Below are positions 27,840 through 38,883 of a stretch of 64,000 nt of DNA, piece after piece. Under the pieces are notes generated by a model. That model saw nothing but the letters and a program-made list of their open reading frames with translations. It was not told the origin of the DNA and did no database searches. Position numbers and translations under genes: made by a program. The stretch is from NCBI GenBank assembly GCA_001661515.1, contig LUVW01000015.1, forward strand, positions 81,553 through 145,552, given 5' to 3'. The stretch comes from Capniomyces stellatus. Lineage: Eukaryota > Kickxellomycota > Harpellomycetes > Harpellales > Legeriomycetaceae. Each line of letters starts with the position of its first letter. Within the stretch, counting starts at the first letter, position 1.

Positions 27840-30620
27840 TTTTCTTTATGTATAAATTCCCGTTCTTTTGCCTAACTTAACCCAAGGAATAAAATATCTT
27901 GAAATCTTTAATCAAAAGGGAGTTATATAAATGTTTCTCTATTTCAATGAACTATTATACTAAAATTCACTTTTATACTAGAGGTGGTTCATTTAATTCT
28001 CTTTTCTCTTTTATTTTTATCTGCTTTTTTTCCTTTTTTTTTTTTTACTAATATCATTTTTCTAGCCTTTTTTTTTCATCCATTTTTTTTTTGTTTTAAT
28101 TATAGCCTTCTCTTTTTTTTAAAAAAAAAAAAATTTTTTTATGCTATTCATTTTTTCCTTGTTAATTTTTCAATTCTTTTATTTATTATTGCTACCTATT
28201 TCATCTCTTGTTTTGCCGCATGGATTTTTTTTTTCTTCCTACAAACTTTTTTTTTTTACATTTTCATTCCCCCCTCTCAATCCAATTAATTTTTAATGAT
28301 TATATTTAGATAAACAAACCAATTTTATACTTTTAAGTTTAATTTTCTTTTTTTTTTATTGCCAATTTTAACCTGTGCTTTTCTTCTAATATTTTATTTT
28401 CATTTGCCATCCATCTTCATACTTTGCTCTTGTATTTTTCACCAGTGCAAAAAAATAAAAGGATTGGGTCTTTTTTGCTTATTACCTTCTAGCCTTTTAG
28501 TCTCCCTTTTTTTTAATTCTATTGCTTATGATTGTTTAGCTTTATTTATCCCACTTATCTGCTTCTTTCTAATAGGCCAGCTTCCACATTTATCCCTATT
28601 CTCTATTTTCTTTTCCCAATTAGATTTTACCACCGATTTTATGGCATTTTTGCTGCTCTTTATTTTTTTTGTTTTTTTTTTGTTTTTTTTTTCTTTTCAT
28701 TCGCCTTTTTTAATGCATTTCCTTTACTTCATTCTTTTTGGATTTCAAAACTTTTTAATTTTCTTTTCTGACCTAAAAAGAATCTCATCAATTACTAATC
28801 AAAATAGCAACTAATTGCATGTTGTCTTTAACTTTTTTTTTTTTTCTCCCTTCCAAAGCTCAATTTTTTTTTTATACCAGACCTTTCTACTAATTCATTT
28901 CTCTAACTTTAAACTATAAACAATGAAGTATTAAATATGATATATGCTTCTCTGCCAAAGTCCTCCCCAATCTCCAAGCTTCTTGCTTTTGTTTGTTTTG
29001 TTTCTGTTCTATTTTTGTTTATTCTTTCTCTATTTGATCATCGCACATATTGATGCTGAAATCCTCTCCCATCCTTATCAACGATCTACCAACAACTTGA
29101 AACTCAACCAAGCTTGTCACCATTCACATTACAATTCCCTACAAATAATCTAATGATTGTCCTTCCTTCCATTATTCTCCTCAAATGTCCTCTATTGTCC
29201 TTGGTCACTTTTGTACTTTCATGATTGCTACTGCTAATCATCTTAACACGCTATACTTTTTTTTTCTTTTTACCACTTTATTGTCGACCATTCTATTTGC
29301 CACTACACCTAATCTTACCAATACCTTTGCATTCTGTTCCTCAAACTACCACCTACTTTTTTTTTTCTTTTTCCTGCACCCACCTTTTTTTTCATTTCTT
29401 TTTTATTTTTTACCATCCGTCTTCGTCTGCTGACAACTTGCTGTTTAATACAGTGCAACGCTTTAGCAGCCTATTGTCAATCTTATTATTGCAGCTCTGT
29501 TTGCTTTCCTCCTACTTTAAATTCACCAAATTATTACCTTACTACCCATTAGTAAGCCGTCTATTAACATTCACAAACAACTTTTTAACTCCACTAGTTT
29601 TCTGCTCTTTTGCTTGTTACCTTTATATTTTAAAATCGTCCATCCATTGTCTATTTTGGCTGCGCATTACAAATTCAAGAACAATAGCATCTTCAAACAC
29701 CTTACTTACCTAACCTCTTTTTCTCATCATTTTACTTGCCTCTTCCCCGTCAATTATTTGCACAACCTTTTTTTTATATTTATTTTGGCCAACTTTCATA
29801 AACCAAATGCACTTGCACACTTAATTAACTCGTAATGTTTCTTCACTTGGCCCATTTATACACTGTACTTTGATATCTGTATATAGCTGTCTTTGCTTTC
29901 CACCACTCACTTTATCTTCAGCTTGTTTATCACTCGTTCTTCTGAACTCTCCAACTATACATCTGATTCTGCCAACAGTGCATACTCACGCTTCCACTAC
30001 AAAAAATTGCCAATGTATTCTCTTCTCAATTATTAACTACATTCCACATACTTGTAAAAAACACACATACACACTAATTAATATTTTCAACTTGAATTAA
30101 CTGCGGAACTATACGGTTAAAATGGTGTACTTTATTTTAAACTAGCAGTGATTGTGTTGGAAATAGTAAAAGCAATAAATAATATTACTCATAGCAATAA
30201 GCAGTCGCTTGTTAATATCGACTTATAGTTTACAATTTACAGTTTACAGTTTACAGTTTACAGTCTACAGTTTACAGTTTACAATAACGCAATCCTGCAT
30301 ATTCATGTTTCGGCTATATCAATGATATTTTTTGCATTGTTTGTATCAACACCAAGATTTTTAAACTCTGGTGCATTTCTCTTTTGTGCAGGCTACCATT
30401 CTACTTGTAAACTAGCACTAATCTAAAGACAAATAATAAAGGAAAGAAAAAAAAATCAAAATATCCAGCTGGAAGCAAATTTATTATTGAAAATAAAGTA
30501 AACATGGATATGAAATAAATCAATGATAGATAGACAAATGTAAAATAAAGCCTAAAGACAAAAGTTTAGTCAATAATAGCCTCAACAGCCACAGCGATAA
30601 AGTCACAATTGCAAATCGAA
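27840..30620 (-). other. Long 5' flank of EF-2, strand-asymmetric
   Basis: About 2.8 kb without a supported gene. Positions 28,000-30,100 are strongly C+T on the plus strand (A+G on the EF-2 sense strand), which yields many Phe/Leu/Ser-rich spurious frames. The segment next to the quinone-reductase gene has a 7-bp tandem repeat. Confidence 0.6.
30228..30293. repeat. Tandem 7-bp repeat (TTTACAG)n
   Basis: About nine copies of TTTACAG, the first and last ending TTTACAA and one reading TCTACAG. It lies about 330 bp past the 3' end of the quinone-reductase gene. Confidence 0.85.
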
Positions 30621-31703
30621 TTAGAGCTTAATCAAAACCTTTCCAGTGCTATTTCTGCCCTCAAGGAAACGGTGTGCATCAGCAGCATGTTCAAGATCAA
30701 ATACCTTGCAGACATTGATCTTCAGGTTCCCGTCATTAATCAATCCAAACAATGTTGTTGTGGCCTCGGTAACCTCCTCTTTAGTAACAATGTAGTCAAA
30801 CAACATTGGTCTTAGCAAAGTGATGTTGCCCTTGGACAATATGTTGATTTCAATTGGTGGAACTTTTCCTGAGGCATTTCCAAACGAAACAAAAGTTCCG
30901 CAGCGTCTGAGCGAGTCAAAAGATCCTTGGAAAGTGCTTTTACCCACACCATCAAACACGGCATTTACCATCTGTCCACCTGTGATCTCTCTTACTCTTG
31001 TTGGAACATCTTCCCTGTTGTAGTAAATAATGTGGTCGGCTCCAGACTCGGTAGCCAGCTTAGCCTTCTCTTCGCTTGATGTTGTTCCAATAACTGTAGC
31101 TCCAAAGTACTTGCATAATTGAACCATCAAACGGCCAGTACCGCCAGCAGCAGCATGAATCAAAATAATATCACCCTTCTTGACTGGGTATGCTCTTCTA
31201 ACAAAAGTAAGCGCTGTAAGCCCTTGGAGCAAACTGGCACTTGCCTGCTCAAAAGAAACTCCGTCAGGAACCACAAAAGTCTTTTCTGGGTTAGAAAGCG
31301 AGTATTGTGCATATGTGTTGTTGACTGAAAGATATGCTACTCTATCTCCAACTTTGAAATCGGAAACATCAGCTCCAACTTGCTCAACAACTCCTGATGC
31401 CTCACGGCCCAAAAGTGTTGGCATTGGCACAGGGTACACACCTCCTCTAATATACGTGTCAATGAAGTTAACGCCTGCGTACTCGTTCTTGATCAAAAGC
31501 GTCTTTGGCTGGATCTCTGGCTTAGGAACATCAACGTAGTTTAATGAACTAGCATCTCCTGGCTGGTTTACTTGAATCGCTTTCATTGTTGACATTTCTG
31601 CTTTATAAAATCTTGTGTTGAAAAGATTAGGCGTTTTTATAAACTGATGTATTCTTGATGTACTTATTTTACTAAAACAAACTCTGCTGTGAAATTTAAA
31701 CAT
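30621..31703 (-). CDS. ZTA1: NADPH:quinone oxidoreductase (zeta-crystallin type), probably mitochondrial
   Basis: Intronless, 360 residues. The first ~36 residues (MFKFHSRVCFSKISTSRIHQ...) are basic and Ser-rich, like a mitochondrial presequence; Met37 or Met40 (MSTMKAIQVNQPG) matches the usual cytosolic start, so dual localisation from two starts is possible. The medium-chain dehydrogenase fold is clear: GroES-like part with GVNFIDTYIRGGVYPVPMP and LLGREASGVVEQVG, then the nucleotide-binding domain with HAAAGGTGRLMVQLCKYFGA (about 183-202), GADHIIYYNRED and VFDGVGKSTF. No zinc-binding cysteine cluster is present, as expected for quinone reductases. It reduces quinones or alkenals one electron or hydride at a time with NADPH. 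Yeast Zta1 is the closest named type. Confidence 0.9.
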   Translation of the reverse strand: MFKFHSRVCFSKISTSRIHQFIKTPNLFNTRFYKAEMSTMKAIQVNQPGDASSLNYVDVPKPEIQPKTLLIKNEYAGVNFIDTYIRGGVYPVPMPTLLGREASGVVEQVGADVSDFKVGDRVAYLSVNNTYAQYSLSNPEKTFVVPDGVSFEQASASLLQGLTALTFVRRAYPVKKGDIILIHAAAGGTGRLMVQLCKYFGATVIGTTSSEEKAKLATESGADHIIYYNREDVPTRVREITGGQMVNAVFDGVGKSTFQGSFDSLRRCGTFVSFGNASGKVPPIEINILSKGNITLLRPMLFDYIVTKEEVTEATTTLFGLINDGNLKINVCKVFDLEHAADAHRFLEGRNSTGKVLIKL

Positions 31704-32793
31704 ACCTTTTTATCGCTTGCTTTTATCTTTGATCCTGTATTTATATCAAATTAATTTGGTCGTTCTAGTTCAACAGTTTATTGAGCAGTTCATTTTAATC
31801 TTATCGCTTTTGCCACTTAACCCTGAATCTACTGTTTGGATACTTTATGACGCAATAGTAACGAATTGGCAGGGTTGGAATTATCTTCTCCCTTCCCCTA
31901 GTATTTAATTCAACTCAAACTCCAATAAAATCGAAAGCTTCAAGTCAATTCTAACTCTGAATTATTAATCGCACCTAATTGGCGAGCCCAGTATATAAGT
32001 ATACCAAACACACAGAAAGCCCACTTAGATCCTAAAAATATTATAAACTTTCCTTTTTCTCGATGCATCTCTGCCACAGATAAGTCTTATTACGTTTTTG
32101 GTAAATCAGACTTACACAAAACCCTGCAACTATGAAACACCAAGTTTGAACAAATTGATATTAAGCAACAGCCTGTTTCTAAACACACCACCACCCAATG
32201 CTAAGTGTACTCTACAAGTCGACTTATTGATCTACAGCACAGATGCTTCCATAAAAGTTCTGTAACCTGGTCTTTTTTTTTTGATAGGGATAAAGTATCC
32301 TTATCAAGCCAAACACAATACTCTGCAAAGACCTGGAAAGTGCGTGTCTTCCAAGGCTATTCTGATGACAATAAAAACTAGCACATTATTGCGTATTATT
32401 CCCACAAGCTACATTTCATGACAAGAATGTGTAATAAGTGGAGCTGAAGGCTAAATACATTAGGGACAATAATGCTGTTAAGAACGGTTCTGCAAAAAGC
32501 AACTCCAATACGCCGCCTGTGTTGTTACAGACCATCAGCCAACGTGCTAAGTCTTTTGCGTTTTAGAGCTAGCAAAGCTAACTGTAAAACGCGGCAAACA
32601 GTAACCAGAGTCATAGCAGACAGATGCTTGAAAACAAAGTTTTGGAAAAGTAATAACATATACACTGAGAGAGTATAATATTTTAATTTTATTAACCAAG
32701 CTAAAATTGCCAATAGAACATCAATTATTATAAAAAAACATAAAAAATCTTTAAATGTTTGTAAATAACAACTTAAAAAAACAACCAATAAGT
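31704..32793. other. Intergenic region, nothing supported
   Basis: Between the quinone-reductase 5' end and the eL20 3' end. A 68-codon frame at 32472-32678 (+) has an Arg-rich start but no family resemblance or splice context. Confidence 0.55.
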
Positions 32794-33944
32794 TTAGTAG
32801 AAAGTTGATGGACGGGAGGCAATGATAAGGGATCTGTGTCTCTTTGTAGCTGGCTTGTGAATACGTTGTGGGAGTGGGAACCTGATCTTTGGGTTCTGTG
32901 GCACAAAAATATAACAATTAATCAGTTAACATCACATCATAATCACTGTGAAAATATAGCAGATAACAAGAACGCCTATTCAAAGCGCAAAAAAGCAAGA
33001 GAAGAAAAAACTTACAATGAACTGGTTAATGTATGCACGTTTAACATCCTTAGCAGCCAATTGTGAAACACGGATGATATGGATTGATCTAAAGCGGGCG
33101 CGGTGACGGGCAGCAAGATCTTGGTCTATGTAGTCGGAAAAGCAATAATATAAAGATCAGTAACCAAATTCTCTAATTCTGCAGCGCAAAGAAAACAAAA
33201 CCGCCCAAGTGGCTATAAAGAGCAATAAAAGCAAAGGAAAAATACTTACAGCAAGCCTCGACGGCAGCTGATCGTGAGCACTCGCGGTATTCTTTATACA
33301 TGTTGTGTGTTCCAGAGCGAGAGTCATATCTGATCCAGATACCAAAGTTCTTGACGGTCAATGGTGACTCTTCGGTGATCTCGTTAACAGTAACGATTTC
33401 GGAAGCAGTCTTCTTGACTTTTCTAAGCTTGGTCAAAAAGTACCAGAAACGGCTCTTGGCAACAATTTGGCTTGGTGCGAAAATGCGCATGCGGTACAAC
33501 TGAGGCTTTGGTTCCTTATCAGTTGGGCATTTACGTCCAATAACTTGGTATTCGCTAAGCTAAAGATCACAAAAAAAGACAAATACGTTTTTAATTATGC
33601 ACCAAAACAACCCAAGTTTATTCAAATCAATAATAAAAAGCGAATCCAATTAGTTTAGATTCATGCTCTTCTTTACAACAAAAGGTATCAGCAACCCGTA
33701 GATTAGAGGCAACGATGTAATAAGCATCAGTCATTGTATAAACCAACAGTATGTCTATTAAATAACACATGCTGTGGATTCGAATTTATACAATAAGGTA
33801 AACCACCGTTATAGGTTTTTTTTAAAATTAAATGATGAAAAGGTCCGATTCGAATCCGTAAAAATGCCTGATGCTAATCAATCGTCCGGGTTACTTGTGT
33901 ACAATTCATATTTAGAAAAAAAATCATATGCTTACTCTAGACAT
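32794..33944 (-). CDS. RPL20: 60S ribosomal protein eL20 (L18a/L20)
   Basis: Four exons: 33936-33944, 33250-33559, 33016-33125, 32794-32895, giving 176 residues. The protein reads [82 protein letters not shown] and ends RPSTFY, collinear with eL20 of other eukaryotes. It is a structural protein of the large cytosolic subunit near the central protuberance. The first exon is only nine nucleotides (ATGTCTAGA) followed by GTAAGC and a 376-nt intron; it was chosen because it alone restores the conserved MSRLSEY start in phase 0. A second phase-0 candidate start (MNCTQ, at about 33898-33912) fits the family less well. Confidence 0.93.
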
Positions 33945-34937
33945 TTTGTAGTATATTTCAATAGCCTGACAATATCAAAAGAGGGTTTCAACAGTGGCAG
34001 GATTGTTATTTTTCTTTATGAGTGTGTTTAATTTTATATTTTTTTTCTTCAATTGTAATTTTCAATTCAGACATTTACTTCTTGACATCAACCAATTTAA
34101 GTGTAAAATTTTTAGTTTTTTTCAACTAGCGTGCTCATTTTACTGTCATTTAATTAGCAGCCTATTTTTATTGGCTTAATATTGAGTTTCTAAAACTTTT
34201 ATCGTTTCGATTCTGCCAATTAAATATTCTACTTGTTTACATTAAAAATTTTAACGCAAAAAAAAAGTAAAGCAAACGAATAAGAGTAAATAAATACTCG
34301 GCAAAACCAAGTAGCTCCCTTATAAAGCAGACTGTTGTACTGCGAACAAATGGATCAAAAGCTACATACTGTAATGGTCAATTGTGCGCCGTATATTAAA
34401 TTAATGCTGACAATAATACTTCTGCAGTTATATGAATAGTCATGGTGCTCTGCTGGGCAGTAGAGATGAACAAGAGGGAATATAATCTTTTAATATTGCT
34501 AGCACTGCCAAGCCAACTAGCACCTATTTAATTGATTGCAAAAGTGTAAAGAAAGTAAGGTCTAATCAGTCTCGCTTAAAACTGACTAGTTTTGAGAACA
34601 GTTGAGGAGTTTTTTTTGTGACTTAAATTACAAACACCAAGTGCAAACCAAACTTAAAAGTATTTTCCACCCAACCAATAGAACTATGCGAATCAATTGG
34701 ATTGAAAGTCAAAAATATAGCAAAATGTTTGGTGACTTGGAAATTTACAAAAAGTTGAATTCCAAATCAAGGTATAAGCGGTTTTGGCAAAGTAAAACGC
34801 ATTAAGCTCGTTCTACTGTTTCATGTCGGTTTATTTAGTTGCATTTGACACCTGATAAACGCGTATTGAAAAAAAAGAAAAGAGATCGAGAATCAAAAGT
34901 CGAAAATCAAAAGTCAAAGTCGAGAATCAAAGTTGAA
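33945..34937. other. Divergent promoter region, eL20 and tRNA methyltransferase
   Basis: About 1 kb upstream of both genes; no supported gene. Near 34880-34935 an imperfect 12-14 bp repeat (AATCAAAAGTC) lies just before the methyltransferase start and could encode a basic extension if an ATG at 34839 were used. Confidence 0.55.
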
Positions 34938-36353
34938 ATGGAAGATCAATTTGTTGCAAGGACGGCGGTAGCTGAAGAAATTCTAAAAAATGACACTAAA
35001 TTGGTTGCCGAGTTTTGGCAAAACAAGTACAAAAAGGATGCCAGAAAAAACTGGTAACTAAAAATATGAAAAAGATAAATTAGGCGATATTGTTGATATT
35101 TTCGAGTCGGTAATAAATGTCCAAGCTCTATAAAGTAAGTCACTGATGATAAAAACAAATAGGGATCTGTTTTACAAGAGAAATACGACCAACTTCTATA
35201 AAGATAGACACTGGACCGACAAGGAATTTGAAGAATTAAGAGCAGAGAACAATGAAGAGCAGGTAAGAAAAACGAAAACAACGACCTTATTGTTGATAAG
35301 AGACCTGAACGACAGTCCCTGGCATGGCACTTACTAAACAGAGTGCCTTACTTTATGATAGATGAGTTTGTTAGAAATTGGTTGTGGCGTTGGTAACTTT
35401 GTATGGCCTCTATTAGAGAAAAACCCCAGGTTAAAAGTGTATGCTTGTGATTTTTCGCCTAGAGCAGTGCAGTTTGTAAAGGTAATGTACTGGTTCGCAA
35501 TACTGCAAAATCAGTAAAATGGCCGGATTCTGGTCTATTTACTTGAATGGGAATATAAGTTTTGAGTTTTTACACTTGGTAAAGTTTGAGAAACCAAGGC
35601 CAATAATACAAAGTAGAAACTCGAGAGAAATACTTTGGCTCCAGAGTAGTTTAACAAAGTTATACCCACATGCGATGATTCAAGTAGGATAATGAGAACT
35701 ACAACACCGACAGATGCCACGCGTTTGTTTGTGACATAACACAGGACGACTTGTTGGAAAACATTCCTGCCAAATCAGTGGATATAGTTTCAGCCGTGTT
35801 TGTATTTTCTGCACTAGCACCAGAAATGATGAAACCAGCGATTACCAATATTCTCAGAGTAAGTGTTCCATTCCTACTCTTATTTTTCTTTCCTGGTGGC
35901 ACTGGGTTGTATCAATGAATCACAACTCCCATTTAAACGACATTTAAAGCTATATATGTCTTTGTAAAAAGTAATAAAAAGGAACTGTCAACCAAAACAT
36001 CTGCAAATAATATTATACAGTGTATCAGTTTAGCTTATTTGAGTATATTTGTTTGATTACAAATCTAGATTTTAAAACCAGGAGGGAAAATTATATTCAG
36101 GGACTATGGTCTGTACGACGAAGCGCAATTAAGGTTTAAGCCTGGCCACAAACTCGAAGACAACTTGTATGTTCGCCAGGACGGCACACTAACGTACTAC
36201 TTTTCGACAGAAAAGATGAAGGAACTTTTCGTGGAATTTGGAGGGCTGATCGAGTTGGAGAACAGATATATTTTTAAGCAAATCACCAACGTTAAACGCG
36301 AATTAACAGTAGACAGGATATTCAGCCAAGCCAAATTTCAAGCGCCAATGTAG
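34938..36353 (+). CDS. METTL2/METTL6/Trm140-family tRNA m3C methyltransferase
   Basis: Five exons: 34938-35053, 35163-35262, 35362-35481, 35688-35858, 36069-36353, giving 263 residues. N-terminal NKYKKDARKNWDLFYKRN followed by NFYKDRHWTDKEFEEL is the signature of this family. The SAM-binding motif I is LLEIGCGVGN (about 75-84), followed by an acidic motif II (VYACDFSPRAVQFVK), a DITQDDL segment and the post-I strands VDIVSAVFVFSAL and ILKPGGKIIFRDYGLYDEAQ. Enzymes of this family make 3-methylcytidine at position 32 of tRNA-Thr, tRNA-Ser or tRNA-Arg, in cytosol or mitochondria; substrate cannot be told from sequence alone. An in-frame ATG at 34839 would add 33 lysine-rich residues. Length fits METTL6 better than METTL2. 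Confidence 0.88.
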
Positions 36354-36587
36354 ATACACCTTGTTCACTTATTCAATTTTCGTTTAGTTTATAATGTTTC
36401 CAGGAGTTGCCTATAGTAAAAGTATACTAGGGTACAAATCTTGGTCGTAATAAAGAGACCAAAAAAAAGCCCCCCATGGGTACGAAACAAAGTGAACTGG
36501 GAAGCCAGAAAAAAAAAAGCTAAATCAAGATAGGGATAAAGATACACGACATTATATATATTCATAAACTGCTTCAAGATGGAAGAG

Positions 36588-37911
36588 TTAGTTTGTGGGA
36601 GGTTCTATGTAAAAACAGGATGGGTGGTACATTGTGTTATCAAGAACCAAACTTTTCCCTTTTATTACACCGTCGCATTCTTTACAGATCGATCCGTTTT
36701 TGCTATGCCAATGTCTCTCGCACAGTGGGTTTCCATCAAACTCGTAGCACTCACCACCAACCAACTGACACTCGCATTCATTGCACACAAAACAGTCGGA
36801 GTGGTAGTTCTGGCCCAAAGATATTATCATATCTCCCACTGTTATCGGGAAGCTGCATCGGTGGCAGTTTGACGAAAATCTCTGCAGATAATCTCGTTGG
36901 CAGTAAAATTTGTTTCCGCCGTCTGGACCCCGGTGATATCCGCCAAGTGCATAAAGAGGTAGGCGGCAATCCTGGCACACAAAGTGCTGTAAATGGTACT
37001 TTTGCCCCTGCACATTGATATACGTCTATACACAATCAATATGTGCGTACAGTTAGCTTATTCAATATTACGTGCACTATAACTTTAGCGCCCCATCAGT
37101 CCATCTATAGTTGCATTACTTTACTGCAACTGTTCGCGGCAATATTCTTTGCATTATAAATACCATGGCTTGAGATATTTTTTTTAAAAAAAAGTAAAAA
37201 AAATTACTCTTCCTAAAGGCTGTTTGCAGTCAGTGCAAGTGTTTAAAGCGGTGCCAGGTTTCTTATCTTTTGCATTAAATCCCTCCATGCTATTACTGCT
37301 TGTCCTCGTGCTGTTAATGTTTGCAAGATAGCCATCACCCTTCAGCTTTTCTATACTTGGCTTTTCGTATGTTTCTAGTCTGATCTCGCAGCCTTCGCAA
37401 CAATAAGCTATATCACACAGCTCTGAGGATCGTGGGTTGACAGTGTCAATGTACAGTTTGATTCCGCAAAATGCGCAATTTACACTTGATCCTGAATCTA
37501 TATTAGTTACAATGAAAGCTTTACTTAATCATACTTTCAATTTCGATTATTACAGTAGCAGCTAATCGGCCACCAAATCTTTGCGTTTAGTACAATTAGC
37601 CACATACATTTACATGGGCTTTGATTGTTCAATTATTCATAGTGGCTACCTGGTTCAATATCTATAATGTTAAACGATTTGGCTTTTTTCGTGTATGGAT
37701 TATAATTGTCTTGTTTATCCGAGCCCGAGTTTTCATAGATGCTTCTTCCATAGCCTTTTAAATCAGCTCCGCCCTGCGAATCTTTTAAAGTCACAAGCTC
37801 CTTCTCCAACTGCTTTACAATCTCTTCAAGCTCCTTATTGTCGTACTTTGCAATAGAATCGACGCTTAAATCAGGACTAAATTTCGAGTCATCTTTTTCT
37901 TCCAAAAACAT
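36588..37911 (-). CDS. LIM-domain protein, two full LIM domains and a half LIM
   Basis: Three exons, 37650-37911, 37208-37497 and 36588-37025, give 329 residues. Residues 1-87 include a predicted coiled coil (DNKELEEIVKQLEKELVTLK). Exon 2 begins with a CAFC...CCEGC zinc-like pair. LIM1 (175-~229) starts CTDCKQPLG and spans the exon 2/3 junction with HFVCQDC; LIM2 (238-289) runs from CHRC through CFVCNEC to CERH. LIM3 has its first zinc module (Cys298, Cys301, His318, Cys321), but translation stops eight residues later, so the second module is missing. LIM proteins of this kind (paxillin/Pxl1-like in fungi) act at the actin cortex or septum; that role is inference. No convincing further exon was found downstream. 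Confidence 0.8.
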
Positions 37912-38883
37912 CTCTTGTTATTTATATCTAGGCTTGTATTTGCTTTTATAACTTCAACAACTGTCTAAAATCTTTTTTTTTAAATCTAATATTCGTTTAT
38001 TATTATTTTTATTATTGAAATTGAAGCAAAGAGATATTTCTGCTTGGTTAGGCAATAAAGGTGTTTTCAATATTTCAATTTATCCAGATTTGCGATTAAA
38101 TAACCTTTGTTTCTACTCGATGCAATTTTGGCCCAACTATTAATAGTAAATTGAAAACATTAAGCAGTGTAAACGCTAGGCTAAATAACACCAGGTGAGT
38201 GGGCAATGAAAACGGAAAAGTCGCGATATACTGAGCAATTAATAAAACCAAGTGGGTATAGGGTTTAGACATGTCATTAGTAAAAGAAAAATGTGTTTTC
38301 TAAAAATTAGATAATGCTATAAAACTAGGCACGGATCACCAGATGCCTAAAAACAGACAGGGATTCCAATAAAAAATGAATAAAAAGAGGCAGAAGGAGG
38401 CAAAAGAAGACCGGTGGGTCAACTACGGTAAAATGGATTTGGCTAAAGTCGTGTTTAGACCGAATAGTTTAGAATAAATGGTAGCTATAGCGCGGTCTTG
38501 TTGTGATTAAATGTCGATTTATAACCAGCAATCCAAATCCAGCAAGTTTGAAATCCCTGCTATCTAAGACGCTCGAGTTAAAGCTACGCATTTCTAGTAG
38601 ACTTTTATTGCAGGCGAATACCAGTTTAAAGCTAAAGGAATGTTAAAAAGGGAAACGTAGTTGTTGGTGGTGGTGTAGTAGGTTCGGAGAACCAAATTAT
38701 AATTGGTGGTAGTGGTGGTTGTTGGTCGTAAGGTAGTTGGAAAAGAGGAACAATGGGGTTGGTTCACTTTCTATATACTTTTTCTTTTCTATAGATAAAT
38801 AAAAGTGCAATGCTGTAGCTCAAGCTTAAACAGCAAGGCCTTTTTTCAGGTTGAATGGCACACCTATTTTTTTGATTGAGAAA
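37912..38883. other. Intergenic region, nothing recognised
   Basis: Between two minus-strand genes. Positions 38640-38730 have a GGT/TGG-rich stretch of low complexity. No supported frame. Confidence 0.55.

Noticed and set aside
27984..30100. Chain of Phe/Leu/Ser-rich plus-strand frames
   Set aside because: Explained by the C+T strand bias of the EF-2 upstream region; no conserved motif and frequent frame breaks.
32472..32678. 68-codon Arg-rich frame
   Set aside because: Resembles a targeting peptide only by composition; no partner exon and no recognisable domain.
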